Assembly: GCA_031285525.1 (NCBI GenBank) | Contig: JAITWB010000182.1 | Span: 1 to 10,250 of the forward strand | Direction of reading: 5' to 3' | Length of the DNA stretch: 10,250 bases | Origin: Spirochaetaceae bacterium | Lineage (GTDB): Bacteria; Spirochaetota; Spirochaetia; Treponematales; Treponemataceae | In this document: one piece after another, positions 1 to 6,401 of the stretch | Layout: every line of letters begins with the position of its first letter | How positions within the stretch are numbered: the first letter of the stretch is position 1 | Notes under the pieces: generated by a model | The model's input: only the letters and a program-made list of their open reading frames with translations | Databases searched by the model: none | Told to the model about the DNA's origin: nothing | Translations under genes and position numbers: made by a program

Positions 1-2272
1 TTGTGTCAGCGGAGTTATTCCTGTTAGCGGCGTAACAGAAATCTTCTGCAAAACGGAACCCCGAAGTCCAGATGAAATGTTCATTGTACCAAATGAGTTG
101 TCTACTGAACATATCTATACTGTTTTTCGCATCCTCAGCGGAAATAGTCCCTCGCTCATTGAGAATGCAGCTTTCTGCATAGAAAAGAAACGCATCAGGG
201 ATACTGTTTTGGTATTCTTTGAAAATATGTTCCGCCTCTACCCGTCTGCCCTGACAGCTCAGAACCCGGCCTAACCACACATGAGCCAGAACCGCTGCAT
301 CAGGTAAGAGCAGTTCTTGGGCAAACTCTCGAGCCTGTGAAAACTCTTCCTTTGCTCGTTCATAGTTTCCCAGTTCGAAGAAACATCTTCCTTTGAAAAA
401 AACGATAAAGACAAGCATATTCCGGTCAAAAAGTTCCCAGGAATGGGGGATATCTGCATCAAGCAGCTTTATACACCGGGAAAAATTACCTTCGATAAAA
501 TGGATCATCCCAAGATTGCAACGGGCCCGCAAATGATAGAGTATTCCTCCTGCGGCGTCGGCACAGTCATTGGCATATTCGAAATAGGCCGTGCTATCGC
601 TGATATGTCCTTCGGTGAGATGTATCAGGGCGAGCAGGGCAAAACAACGGTATTCCCCTTGCCGATTCTTTTTAAACTGAACTTTCTGGAGTACATTCTT
701 AACCGTATTCATGGCTTTGGGAAGCAGACCTGACCCGTAATACCAATGACTGCACTCAAGGGCTATGGCGCATTCCAATAGTGACTCTCCTTTTTGGATA
801 TAGTGTTCAAATGCAGTTATCTCAGAGGAAGCTTCAAGGGTGTCAATGTTGATGCCATTCCCGATTCCAGAAAGCAGCAATTGTCTGCACCTGATAAGAT
901 CGAGTATCTGAACCGCCTGTTCAGGAGATACCCGGAGAATTGCCGTAAGGGCTTCCTTTGTGAGGAGTTCGGGATAGTGTTTCCATGGTTCTTCTTCGAG
1001 AAAGGCATAGATGCAGGAGAGCAGAAAGGACTCGGATGTTTCGATTTTCAGCTCCTTTAGTGTTCTATAGAGCCCGAAACTGGCAGTAAGAGTGCAGTCG
1101 CAATAGTTCTGCCAGAGGAAATTCCCCAAGTGTACATCGAGGGAATCGCATCTCTCCCGAAGTATATGGATGAGATGCTTTTTATAATTGAGGTTGGGTA
1201 TGATTTGACGGTTTTTCCATTCGAGAAGACCGCAGTTGCACAGTTGTTCCAAAGCGCTGTCGAGATACACCTTTTTTTTGCCTAAGTAAGCAAAAAAAGG
1301 AAATAGTTCATCCATGTACAGGTACTCTACGGCTCGAAAAATAAGATACCCTATCTCAAGAAGATCCGTTGGGATTTCTGTAAGTCTATGCTCAAAAGAG
1401 ATGGAAATATCCTCTTCGTTGGAGAGGAACTTTACTGGTATGGGGGCACAGAGTTCTCTTAGCTGGTTTGTGAACTCCTCCTTCAGGTTTTCTGAGGACT
1501 GAAGATAAAATTGTACCGATTTTCGGCTTCTTGTAGACAGTGTCACCGCACCTCGGAAATAGAGCCTGCACAACTCTATAAGGTTCTTTTGTATATAATC
1601 GGGAATTTGTATATCAAAACGGGAACGCTCAAAAGCTTTCATAGCGAACCGAAGCTTCTTTGCCGTTGTCCGCTCCTCATTGGTGAACGCCATCTCAATC
1701 TCGTTTTGAGGAAGCAGTCCAAAACAATTTCTTAGGGCAGTGAGGATATTCGTATTTCCTCCTGAGAGGATGGGATAGCGAAAAGTCTTTTCTGTACTGC
1801 TATTTCTGATGGTCCCTTCCTGTTCAAGACGGTTGCCGATAACTGTCATTGTTCCTATGGTGCGGGGAAACACATCCTCCCCAAAGACAAGATATTCTTT
1901 AAGCTGAGCTGCAGCGGCAGGAAGGCAGAAGATACCATCTTCTCTGAGTATTTTATTGCTTGATGCCTGGAGGTTCTGAAATACAACTTCCTCGGTTGCC
2001 TCAGAACTGTCTGCTAATATGGCATATTCGCCTATCCATTTTCTATTTGTGTGAAGCCCTGACTGAATAGTGAGTAAGGTACGGGCAGCTCCAAAAAGAT
2101 AACCCACGCAATTTTCATCAAAACCGGCAAAGAGAATGGTTCCGTGACGGAATATTTCCCCCCCATGATCAACGCAGACCCGTTCAAGGGCGTTGTTCAG
2201 TTTTTCTATAGCGGGGCTGTTTATTTTTTCAAGCTGCTTTTTATACCGAACTTCTATATACACATAGAGCAT
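1..2272 (-). CDS. Large cyclase-like/TPR protein, 3' end outside window
   Basis: Reading the minus strand from ATG at 2272-2270 gives 757 codons without a stop, and the frame leaves the window at base 1. A GGAGG site lies 8 bases upstream of the ATG. Residues 1-120 look like a degenerate class III nucleotide-cyclase homology domain: a short strand (YIEVRY, 5-10), a helix with EKLNNALERV, then HGGEIFRHG (36-44) and LFAGF, matching the usual 'hGGev.k..GD..lAvF' hairpin. The second metal Asp is replaced by Thr45 and the first is at best Glu7, so catalysis is unlikely. No Walker A motif is visible in the middle part. Residues about 535-685 contain three or four TPR-like helix pairs, for example GRCFFELGNYERAKEEFSQA and LGRVLSCQGRRVEAEHIFK. 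No signal peptide or clear membrane segment is seen. The family is not recognised; a cytoplasmic scaffold or sensory protein is an inference. The reading frame is secure, the domain call tentative. Confidence 0.88.
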   Translation of the reverse strand, partial: MLYVYIEVRYKKQLEKINSPAIEKLNNALERVCVDHGGEIFRHGTILFAGFDENCVGYLFGAARTLLTIQSGLHTNRKWIGEYAILADSSEATEEVVFQNLQASSNKILREDGIFCLPAAAAQLKEYLVFGEDVFPRTIGTMTVIGNRLEQEGTIRNSSTEKTFRYPILSGGNTNILTALRNCFGLLPQNEIEMAFTNEERTTAKKLRFAMKAFERSRFDIQIPDYIQKNLIELCRLYFRGAVTLSTRSRKSVQFYLQSSENLKEEFTNQLRELCAPIPVKFLSNEEDISISFEHRLTEIPTDLLEIGYLIFRAVEYLYMDELFPFFAYLGKKKVYLDSALEQLCNCGLLEWKNRQIIPNLNYKKHLIHILRERCDSLDVHLGNFLWQNYCDCTLTASFGLYRTLKELKIETSESFLLSCIYAFLEEEPWKHYPELLTKEALTAILRVSPEQAVQILDLIRCRQLLLSGIGNGINIDTLEASSEITAFEHYIQKGESLLECAIALECSHWYYGSGLLPKAMNTVKNVLQKVQFKKNRQGEYRCFALLALIHLTEGHISDSTAYFEYANDCADAAGGILYHLRARCNLGMIHFIEGNFSRCIKLLDADIPHSWELFDRNMLVFIVFFKGRCFFELGNYERAKEEFSQAREFAQELLLPDAAVLAHVWLGRVLSCQGRRVEAEHIFKEYQNSIPDAFLFYAESCILNERGTISAEDAKNSIDMFSRQLIWYNEHFIWTSGFRFAEDFCYAANRNNSADT

Positions 2273-2280
2273 TCAGCTAT

Positions 2281-2285
2281 CCTCC
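2281..2285 (-). promoter_or_regulatory. Ribosome binding site of the large minus-strand gene
   Basis: GGAGG on the minus strand, 8 bases before the ATG at 2272-2270. It fixes the start of the large minus-strand gene. A TATAAA-like -10 box for this gene may lie at 2322-2317 (minus strand), but no good -35 box stands at the right distance, so I do not list that promoter separately. Confidence 0.75.
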
Positions 2286-2332
2286 GGGTACGAAAAATGA
2301 ATTTTAGAAATCCTCTTTTATAGTATCGATTC

Positions 2333-2360
2333 TTGACATCCTTTGCTAAAGCGATATACC
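2333..2360 (+). promoter_or_regulatory. Sigma-70-type promoter upstream of argF
   Basis: A perfect TTGACA -35 box lies at 2333-2338. The best -10 candidates are TATACC at 2355-2360 (16-base spacer) or TACCAT at 2357-2362 (18-base spacer). Transcription would begin around 2367-2370, about 30 bases before the chosen argF start. This supports the internal ATG at 2400, because the longer frame opening at 2343 would begin inside the promoter. No ArgR-type operator could be identified by eye. Confidence 0.65.
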
Positions 2361-2386
2361 ATACAAATCTATTGTTTTTATGAAAT

Positions 2387-2393
2387 AAGAGGG
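2387..2393 (+). promoter_or_regulatory. Ribosome binding site deciding the argF start
   Basis: AAGAGGG followed by a 6-base spacer and ATG at 2400. It selects this ATG over the in-frame ATG at 2343, which has no such site and lies between the -35 and -10 boxes. Confidence 0.75.
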
Positions 2394-2399
2394 ATATAT

Positions 2400-3338
2400 A
2401 TGGATTTTTCTTCTTTTAAAGGAAGATCTCTGGTCAATTGGATCAGTTATTCTCCTGAAGAGATACGTCAATTATTGGCTCTGGCACGGACGGTAAAAGA
2501 GCAGGCAAAAAGCGGTGAGCACAATCAGCGTTTTGCAGGAAAGACGATTGCGCTTATTTTTGAAAAGCGTTCTACCCGAACCCGTTGCGCCTTCGAAACC
2601 GCCTTTGGCGAGGAGGGCGGGCATCCGGTATTTCTCTCCTCCAATGATATTCAGCTTGGCGGAAAGGAATCCGTAGAGGATACAGCTCGTGTTCTGGGAC
2701 GGATGTTCTCAGCGATCCAGTTTAGAGGTTATTCCCAAAAAACGGTGGAGACCCTCGCTGCATATGCAGGTGTTCCAGTGTATAACGGTTTGACCGATGA
2801 TTATCATCCTACACAGGTTCTTGCGGATGTGATGACCCTGGAAGAAGAATTCAGCTCGATAGAGGGGAGAACCCTCGTTTTTATCGGTGACGGCAGAAAC
2901 AATGTAGCCCGTTCTCTTATGATAATCTGTGCGAAACTGGGGGTGCATTTTACCATAATCAGCCCCAGGGAGCTGTTTCCTGACAGGGCATTGGTAGATA
3001 TTTGCAGACCCTGGGCAGAAGCATCCGGAGCCCGGATACAGATTACCGACGAGATCGCTCTGGTAAAGGGGGCTGACGCTGTGTATACTGATGTATGGGT
3101 GTCTATGGGAGAGGAGAGTCTCAAGGATCTCCGGAATGTACTGCTTTCCCCTTATCAGGTAAATGAATCGCTCATGGAAAAAACCGAAAACAATGCCTGT
3201 ATATTTCTGCATTGTCTGCCAGCTGTCAAAGGGCAGGAGGTGTCGGTTGAGGTTATTGAGGGTGCAAAAAGCCGTGTCTGGGAGCAGGCGGAGAACAGGA
3301 AGCACACGATAAAAGCCATAATGTTGGCTACAATATAA
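2400..3338 (+). CDS. argF: Ornithine carbamoyltransferase
   Basis: Transfers the carbamoyl group of carbamoyl phosphate to ornithine, giving citrulline in arginine biosynthesis; the same enzyme type works in reverse in the arginine deiminase pathway (arcB). The 312-residue product has the family signatures in order: the carbamoyl-phosphate motif STRTR (58-62), a QLGGKES segment (85-91), HPTQ (136-139), a GDGRNNVARSLM nucleotide-fold strand, the ornithine-binding SMG loop in DVWVSMGEE (235-237) and the catalytic Cys in HCLP (271-274). The ending AENRKHTIKAIMLATI is typical. Compared with E. coli ArgF, the roughly 20-residue insert after HCLP is absent, as in shorter family members. The start at 2400 gives the usual N-terminus and has a good ribosome site. 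No arcA, arcC or other arg gene is adjacent, so biosynthetic versus catabolic use cannot be settled here. It heads a probable three-gene unit. Confidence 0.95.
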   Translation: MDFSSFKGRSLVNWISYSPEEIRQLLALARTVKEQAKSGEHNQRFAGKTIALIFEKRSTRTRCAFETAFGEEGGHPVFLSSNDIQLGGKESVEDTARVLGRMFSAIQFRGYSQKTVETLAAYAGVPVYNGLTDDYHPTQVLADVMTLEEEFSSIEGRTLVFIGDGRNNVARSLMIICAKLGVHFTIISPRELFPDRALVDICRPWAEASGARIQITDEIALVKGADAVYTDVWVSMGEESLKDLRNVLLSPYQVNESLMEKTENNACIFLHCLPAVKGQEVSVEVIEGAKSRVWEQAENRKHTIKAIMLATI

Positions 3339-3339
3339 G

Positions 3340-3367
3340 GGAAGTTGCGGAACTTTGTTCCGCTTCC
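3340..3367 (+). other. Intergenic hairpin between argF and the exported-protein gene
   Basis: GCGGAAC (3347-3353) and GTTCCGC (3357-3363) form a 7-bp stem with a TTT loop, and GGAA/TTCC extends it across a 3-base bulge. No T-run follows, so it is not a normal intrinsic terminator. It could stabilise the argF message end or mark a processing site and so lower expression of the downstream genes. The pairing is seen directly; the role is inference. Confidence 0.5.
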
Positions 3368-3397
3368 GGTTGAACGGAAATATATATGGGAGTTTGT

Positions 3398-3805
3398 ATG
3401 AGAAAGAGAGTTACTCTTGCGGCGGTATGCCTTGTCTTTATGTGTTCTGCGTCCATGTGGGCTACAGAAACCACTACCAGTGATCTGTATTATATCTCTG
3501 TACCGGTTGTGCGGGTTTTACAGCATCGGGACGGGTATGTTGTGTATTACCAGAAGAAGGGTCAGGGAATTGGTAAGACTATGATTCCCAAGAAATGGTT
3601 TGCTGGAACCGAGCGTAAAGCATCTTTGGGTCCTCTTGAAGGGTATATGGGTTCCTATATGACGGTGTATTATAACAAGGGTGAATTTCAGCGGGTCAGG
3701 CTCAATCTTCCGTCAAATCCTGCGGATACTGTATGGAATGGCGTGTATACAGACAATAATGGTGCAGAAGCATTCAATATTGACACCATTGATATTAAGT
3801 ACTGA
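3398..3805 (+). CDS. Small exported protein of unknown function
   Basis: Encodes 135 residues. The N-terminus is a plausible Sec signal peptide: MRKR, then a hydrophobic stretch (about residues 6-20), with possible cleavage after the Ala in SMWA near residue 22. Two cysteines lie in the hydrophobic part, but neither sits in a convincing lipobox, so a lipoprotein is possible but not favoured. The mature part (about 113 residues) is rich in Tyr and beta-prone segments (LYYISVPVVRVL, GYVVYYQKKGQG, YMTVYYNKGEFQRVRL) and has no cysteine, suggesting a small periplasmic beta-fold. I chose ATG 3398 over the in-frame ATG at 3386 because GGGAG (3388-3392) stands 5 bases before it and the signal peptide then begins properly. 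I recognise it only as resembling conserved hypothetical exported proteins of spirochaetes. It lies 59 bases after argF and 11 bases before the DHH gene. Confidence 0.8.
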   Translation: MRKRVTLAAVCLVFMCSASMWATETTTSDLYYISVPVVRVLQHRDGYVVYYQKKGQGIGKTMIPKKWFAGTERKASLGPLEGYMGSYMTVYYNKGEFQRVRLNLPSNPADTVWNGVYTDNNGAEAFNIDTIDIKY

Positions 3806-3816
3806 CGGAACCTTTA

Positions 3817-4809
3817 ATGATTGTAATCGATGAGAAAAAAAAAGAGAAGCTCCTGGCTTTTATAGATGCCCATTCGGCTTTTATTATTGCCGGTCATAAA
3901 GAGCCCGATGGAGACAGTATTACCAGTTCTCTGGCTATGCTGTCTCTGGTAAAGCGGTTGGGTAAAAAGGGTGCGGCTATATCCGAAGGCCCCTTCCGCC
4001 GTCCGGAAGTGCGAAAGTACGAACAGCTTTTTGAGAAAACCTGGAGTTTCCCTCCCGAGGAGGGGATTCCCGGGGTTTTCATCGTAGATTGTTCCGCCAA
4101 TGATAGACTGGGGGATTCTATCGTTCCCCAGCTTGAGGGGCTTCCTCGGTTTATCATCGATCATCACAAGACAAGCCTTTGCAACGACGAAAATTGTATC
4201 ATCCTCCCTGAGGCGCCTGCAACAGCATATCTGATACAGATGGTGTTTGAACTGTTGAATCAGGAGATCGATGCAGAGGTCGCCAAGATGCTGTTCTTTG
4301 GACTTGCCACAGATACCGGTTTTTTCCGTTTTGTCGAGGCAGGCCACGGAGATGTGTTTGAAGCCGCTGGACGGCTTATTACGAAAGGTGCAAGCCCACG
4401 GTTGACCCAGTCGGCGATGAGCGGTAACAAGTCCTTCGCATCCCGAAAGCTGCTGGGGCGGCTCATGGATCGGGCGGAACTCCATTACGATGGCAGATTA
4501 GCCTTCACATGGGAGACCCTGGAGGACACCGAAATGGTGGGCAAAGGGGAACGGGACTCAGATATGCTTTACCAGCTCCTGCTTGGGGTAAGCACCATTG
4601 AGGTTATCGTTTTTGTGCGTCAGGATACTCAGACTACCTGCACTGCAGGATTACGCTCCCGGGACTTGATCGAAGTACGCGGCGTAGCTTCGGCATTCGG
4701 CGGCGGCGGACACAGGAATGCCTCCGGCTTGAGTACCGAGGGCACCATCGAGACATTGGGACCGCAGCTTATCGAAGCCTTTGAACCGCTATTTGAACAT
4801 CTGATATAA
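3817..4809 (+). CDS. DHH/DHHA1 phosphoesterase, NrnA-like
   Basis: A 330-residue cytoplasmic phosphoesterase of the DHH family. The DHH domain carries all metal motifs: GHKEPDGD (26-33), the Asp in FIVDCS (D91), DHHK (115-118) and the Asp in ATDTG (D166). The DHHA1 domain ends with GGGGHRNASG (GGGGH at 295-299), which binds the substrate. Length and motif order match the NrnA group of nano-RNases and 3'-phosphoadenosine-5'-phosphate phosphatases; related enzymes hydrolyse cyclic dinucleotides or pGpG/pApA. By family, the likely job is degrading 2-5 nucleotide RNAs, pAp or linear dinucleotides with Mn2+. Exact substrate cannot be told from sequence, so no symbol is given. The start follows the preceding stop by 11 bases with only a weak GGAA element, suggesting translational coupling. 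An intrinsic terminator follows immediately. If its substrate is pGpG, it would act in the same metabolism as an HD-GYP protein, but the one downstream appears impaired. Confidence 0.9.
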   Translation: MIVIDEKKKEKLLAFIDAHSAFIIAGHKEPDGDSITSSLAMLSLVKRLGKKGAAISEGPFRRPEVRKYEQLFEKTWSFPPEEGIPGVFIVDCSANDRLGDSIVPQLEGLPRFIIDHHKTSLCNDENCIILPEAPATAYLIQMVFELLNQEIDAEVAKMLFFGLATDTGFFRFVEAGHGDVFEAAGRLITKGASPRLTQSAMSGNKSFASRKLLGRLMDRAELHYDGRLAFTWETLEDTEMVGKGERDSDMLYQLLLGVSTIEVIVFVRQDTQTTCTAGLRSRDLIEVRGVASAFGGGGHRNASGLSTEGTIETLGPQLIEAFEPLFEHLI

Positions 4810-4811
4810 TG

Positions 4812-4857
4812 AAAAGGACTGAATTGGATGAGATATCCGGCAGTCCTTTTTTATTTT
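4812..4857 (+). terminator. Intrinsic terminator after the DHH gene
   Basis: AAAAGGACTG (4812-4821) pairs over 10 bp with CAGTCCTTTT (4841-4850), and the right arm runs into six T (4847-4852), an A and four more T. The 19-base loop holds a small inner stem, GGAT/ATCC (4826-4829 with 4835-4838). It ends the argF unit and separates it from the winged-helix gene. Confidence 0.9.
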
Positions 4858-5016
4858 CGGCGTAACTTCTTCTATTAGTTTATGTCCGTCAGGGTGCAGC
4901 GTCGGTTCCTGCCAGTGAAGCGGCTATCCTCTAGAAGCCTACGGTACAGGAATTCCTAACAGAAATGTTTCGGGAACCCCTCCTGAGTTTCCCCTCTGGG
5001 CGGCAAACCCACTCCT
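4858..5016. other. Noncoding stretch with several possible RNA pairings
   Basis: No credible protein is encoded here. Visible pairings on the plus strand are: TTCCTG (4906-4911) with CAGGAA (4947-4952), enclosing GGCT/AGCC (4922-4925 with 4936-4939); GGGAA (4972-4976) with TTCCC (4989-4993); and ACAGGA (4946-4951) with TCCTGT (5013-5018). The last competes with the first and would cover the putative GTG start of the next gene. CCCCTC occurs twice (4977-4982 and 4991-4996). It may be a leader or a small RNA gene. I compared it by eye with SRP, 6S, tmRNA, RNase P and tRNA signatures and recognised none. Confidence 0.35.
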
Positions 5017-5277
5017 GTGTATTCACGCTATGGATATGCAAATCACCCCTGCTATGGTGCATATAACGATGTCAATTTCTTTACTGAGGATGAAGAACAG
5101 ATTATTACCCTGTTGCATAAACAAGGCGAAATTGCCAGGAGGGATATAGAAACCGCCCTTGATGTCTCTCAAGCTATGGCGGTACGGCTTTTGCGGGGTT
5201 TGGTAAACAAAGGAGCTATGCAGGTTATCGGCAGAGGGAAGAAAAAACGTTATCGGAATTGGATACCCCGCACTTGA
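5017..5277 (+). CDS. Small winged-helix DNA-binding protein
   Basis: Encodes up to 86 residues. Residues about 22-85 read as a winged helix-turn-helix: an EDEEQIITLLHKQG helix, IARRDIETAL, the recognition-type segment DVSQAMAVRLLRGLVNKG, and a basic wing (VIGRGKKKRYRNW). This resembles generic MarR/ArsR-like or replication-type winged helices, but no specific family is recognised and no ligand-binding residues are visible. The start is uncertain: GTG at 5017 is the only usual start codon that keeps the whole domain, it lacks a good ribosome site, and an in-frame TGA stands at 4984. The Tyr-rich first 18 residues (YSRYGYANHPCYGAY) look unlike the rest. It sits where ffh often precedes rpsP in other bacteria. 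Its stop codon lies within the -35 box of the rpsP promoter, so autogenous or local regulation is conceivable but unproven. Confidence 0.7.
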   Translation: MYSRYGYANHPCYGAYNDVNFFTEDEEQIITLLHKQGEIARRDIETALDVSQAMAVRLLRGLVNKGAMQVIGRGKKKRYRNWIPRT

Positions 5278-5302
5278 CTATTTTCCCTTTTAAGGGTATA
5301 AA
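5274..5302 (+). promoter_or_regulatory. Promoter of the rpsP operon
   Basis: TTGACT (5274-5279), a 17-base spacer and TATAAA (5297-5302) make a near-consensus sigma-70 promoter, with a start expected near 5308-5310. The -35 box contains the TGA stop of the upstream gene. The spacer holds an inverted repeat, CCCTT-TT-AAGGG (5285-5296), a possible operator between the two boxes. Confidence 0.85.
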
Positions 5303-5325
5303 ATAACTTCAATATTTTGTAATTT

Positions 5326-5351
5326 TGAGCGTGGGTGGGTTAAACCGCTCA
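5326..5351 (+). promoter_or_regulatory. Leader hairpin of the rpsP message
   Basis: TGAGCG (5326-5331) pairs with CGCTCA (5346-5351) around a 14-base loop containing GGGTGGG. GGTT (5338-5341) could instead pair with AACC at 5343-5346 or 5355-5358. The hairpin lies 10 bases before the AGGAGG site, in the roughly 67-base leader of a ribosomal-protein operon, where autogenous control is a common theme. Function is inference. Confidence 0.4.
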
Positions 5352-5360
5352 GGGAACCTC

Positions 5361-5366
5361 AGGAGG
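5361..5366 (+). promoter_or_regulatory. Strong ribosome binding site deciding the rpsP start
   Basis: AGGAGG, 9 bases before GTG at 5376. It selects this GTG over the in-frame GTG at 5325, which would add 17 residues not found in S16 proteins and lies inside the leader hairpin region. Confidence 0.85.
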
Positions 5367-5375
5367 CTTATACAG

Positions 5376-5624
5376 GTGAGTGTAAAAATCAGACTCAAGA
5401 GATTTGGAACAAAGAAGCGTCCCTTCTATCGCATTGTCGTGCAGGATGCACGGGAGCCCAGGGACGGTAAAACGATCGAAGAGTTGGGTGTCTATCATCC
5501 CATCTCTGCCGAAGACAAGCAGATTGAATTCAATGAAGACAAGATGCGTCATTGGATCGACGTTGGCGCTCAGCCGAGCGATACGGTTCGCAAAATCCTC
5601 AACAAAAAGAATTTTTCTTTGTAA
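5376..5624 (+). CDS. rpsP: 30S ribosomal protein S16
   Basis: An 82-residue protein of usual S16 length. The N-terminus [23 protein letters not shown] is the family signature, followed by [18 protein letters not shown] and a C-terminal [14 protein letters not shown] segment, which is equally standard. S16 binds 16S rRNA in the body of the small subunit and is needed early in 30S assembly. It is the first gene of the operon, 15 bases before the KH gene. The GTG start gives the canonical N-terminus and has a strong ribosome site. The gene is intact. Confidence 0.97.
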   Translation: MSVKIRLKRFGTKKRPFYRIVVQDAREPRDGKTIEELGVYHPISAEDKQIEFNEDKMRHWIDVGAQPSDTVRKILNKKNFSL

Positions 5625-5639
5625 TTCGGAGGCTGGGGA

Positions 5640-5873
5640 ATGGAAAAAGACCTGATCGAATATATCGCAAAAACTCTGGTCGACGACCCCAGCGCTGTTT
5701 CCGTGGATGTTGTGGATAGTGACAAGAGCACTGTTCTGGAACTGCGCGTGGCCCAGCCGGATATCGGAAAGGTCATCGGAAAATACGGACGTATTGCGAA
5801 AGCTATGCGTACTGTTTTAAGTGCCTCCTCCGGGAAATCAGGAAAACGATTTACTCTGGAAATTCTGGATTAG
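5640..5873 (+). CDS. khpA: KH-domain RNA-binding protein KhpA
   Basis: A 77-residue protein that is essentially one KH domain. The RNA-binding GxxG loop is GKYG (47-50) in DIGKVIGKYGRIAKAMRTVL. Family members (KhpA, YlqC) bind RNA, often as a dimer with the Jag-type protein KhpB/EloR, and affect cell division and small-RNA function in firmicutes; the spirochaete role is unknown. The gene sits between rpsP and rimM as in many bacteria. GGAGG stands 7 bases before the ATG. Its TAG stop is directly followed by the rimM ATG, implying coupled translation. Confidence 0.93.
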   Translation: MEKDLIEYIAKTLVDDPSAVSVDVVDSDKSTVLELRVAQPDIGKVIGKYGRIAKAMRTVLSASSGKSGKRFTLEILD

Positions 5874-6395
5874 ATGGAACGTCTGGTTGTTGGATTTATC
5901 CGTACACCCTTTGGAGTGGAAGGAAAGGTAAAGGTGGAGTCTTCCTCAGGGGAGACTGCTCACTTTCTGGAGCTTAAAGAGATTTTTGTACGGAAAGATG
6001 GTGTCGAAAAGCGTTTTGCCGTTGAGTCGGTGGATGCAAACGATATCGGACGTCTTGTAATGAAACTGGGCGGTATCGATTCACCGGAGGAGATGAAGAA
6101 ATACTCCGGATGGGAGATACTTGTTCCCCGGAAAAATGCTTGTCCTCTTGATAGGGATGAGTATTACATTGCGGATCTATGCCGATGTGCCCTTGTTTAC
6201 GGGGTACCTCCTGTTGTAGTGGGCAGGATCACTGGGGTGATCGAAGGCGGGGCTGGAGAACTGTTGGAGGTTGTCTTGGATGACGCTTCTGCTGAAGATC
6301 GGACTGTTTTTGTTCCCTTCAGGAATGAGTTCATCGGTGCCGTCGATATCGGAAAAGGGACTGTAGAGTTACTGCACCTGTGGGTTTTGGAGTAG
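5874..6395 (+). CDS. rimM: Ribosome maturation factor RimM
   Basis: A 173-residue protein matching RimM in length and layout. The N-terminal beta-barrel begins VGFIRTPFGVEGKVKV (6-21), the linker holds the family motif DEYYIADL (95-102), and the C-terminal PRC-barrel includes GELLEVVL and VFVPFRNEFI. RimM binds S19 and assists late maturation of the 30S head. The ATG abuts the khpA stop and there is no clear ribosome site of its own, so translation is probably coupled. The stop is 6 bases before trmD. A short stretch with Cys residues (LCRCALVYG, 102-110) follows the linker motif and is somewhat unlike common RimM sequences, but nothing suggests loss of function. Confidence 0.95.
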   Translation: MERLVVGFIRTPFGVEGKVKVESSSGETAHFLELKEIFVRKDGVEKRFAVESVDANDIGRLVMKLGGIDSPEEMKKYSGWEILVPRKNACPLDRDEYYIADLCRCALVYGVPPVVVGRITGVIEGGAGELLEVVLDDASAEDRTVFVPFRNEFIGAVDIGKGTVELLHLWVLE

Positions 6396-6401
6396 TATCC
6401 A

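Noticed and set aside
77..1735. Several plus-strand frames of 60-96 codons
   Set aside because: They overlie the continuous minus-strand gene in other frames, lack ribosome sites and encode nothing recognisable.
2709..3305. Minus-strand frame of 198 codons
   Set aside because: It lies entirely within argF, which has complete enzyme motifs; it is an antisense shadow with no plausible product.
2400..3338. Arginine deiminase cluster
   Set aside because: Only the ornithine carbamoyltransferase is present; neither arcA nor arcC is adjacent.
3340..3367. Intrinsic terminator after argF
   Set aside because: The stem is good, but no T-run follows, and the next gene begins within 60 bases in the same direction.
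3814..4485. Minus-strand frame of 223 codons
   Set aside because: Antisense to the DHH gene, whose metal motifs are all present; no support for a second coding use.
4882..4959. Possible 25-codon basic peptide (ATG 4882 to TAA 4957-4959) after the terminator
   Set aside because: No ribosome binding site and no recognisable pattern. It may be chance in a structured noncoding stretch.
4858..5016. SRP RNA, 6S RNA, RNase P RNA, tmRNA or tRNA
   Set aside because: No GGAA-tetraloop SRP core, tRNA T-loop, or RNase P or tmRNA signature could be seen on either strand, and 6S could not be recognised by eye.
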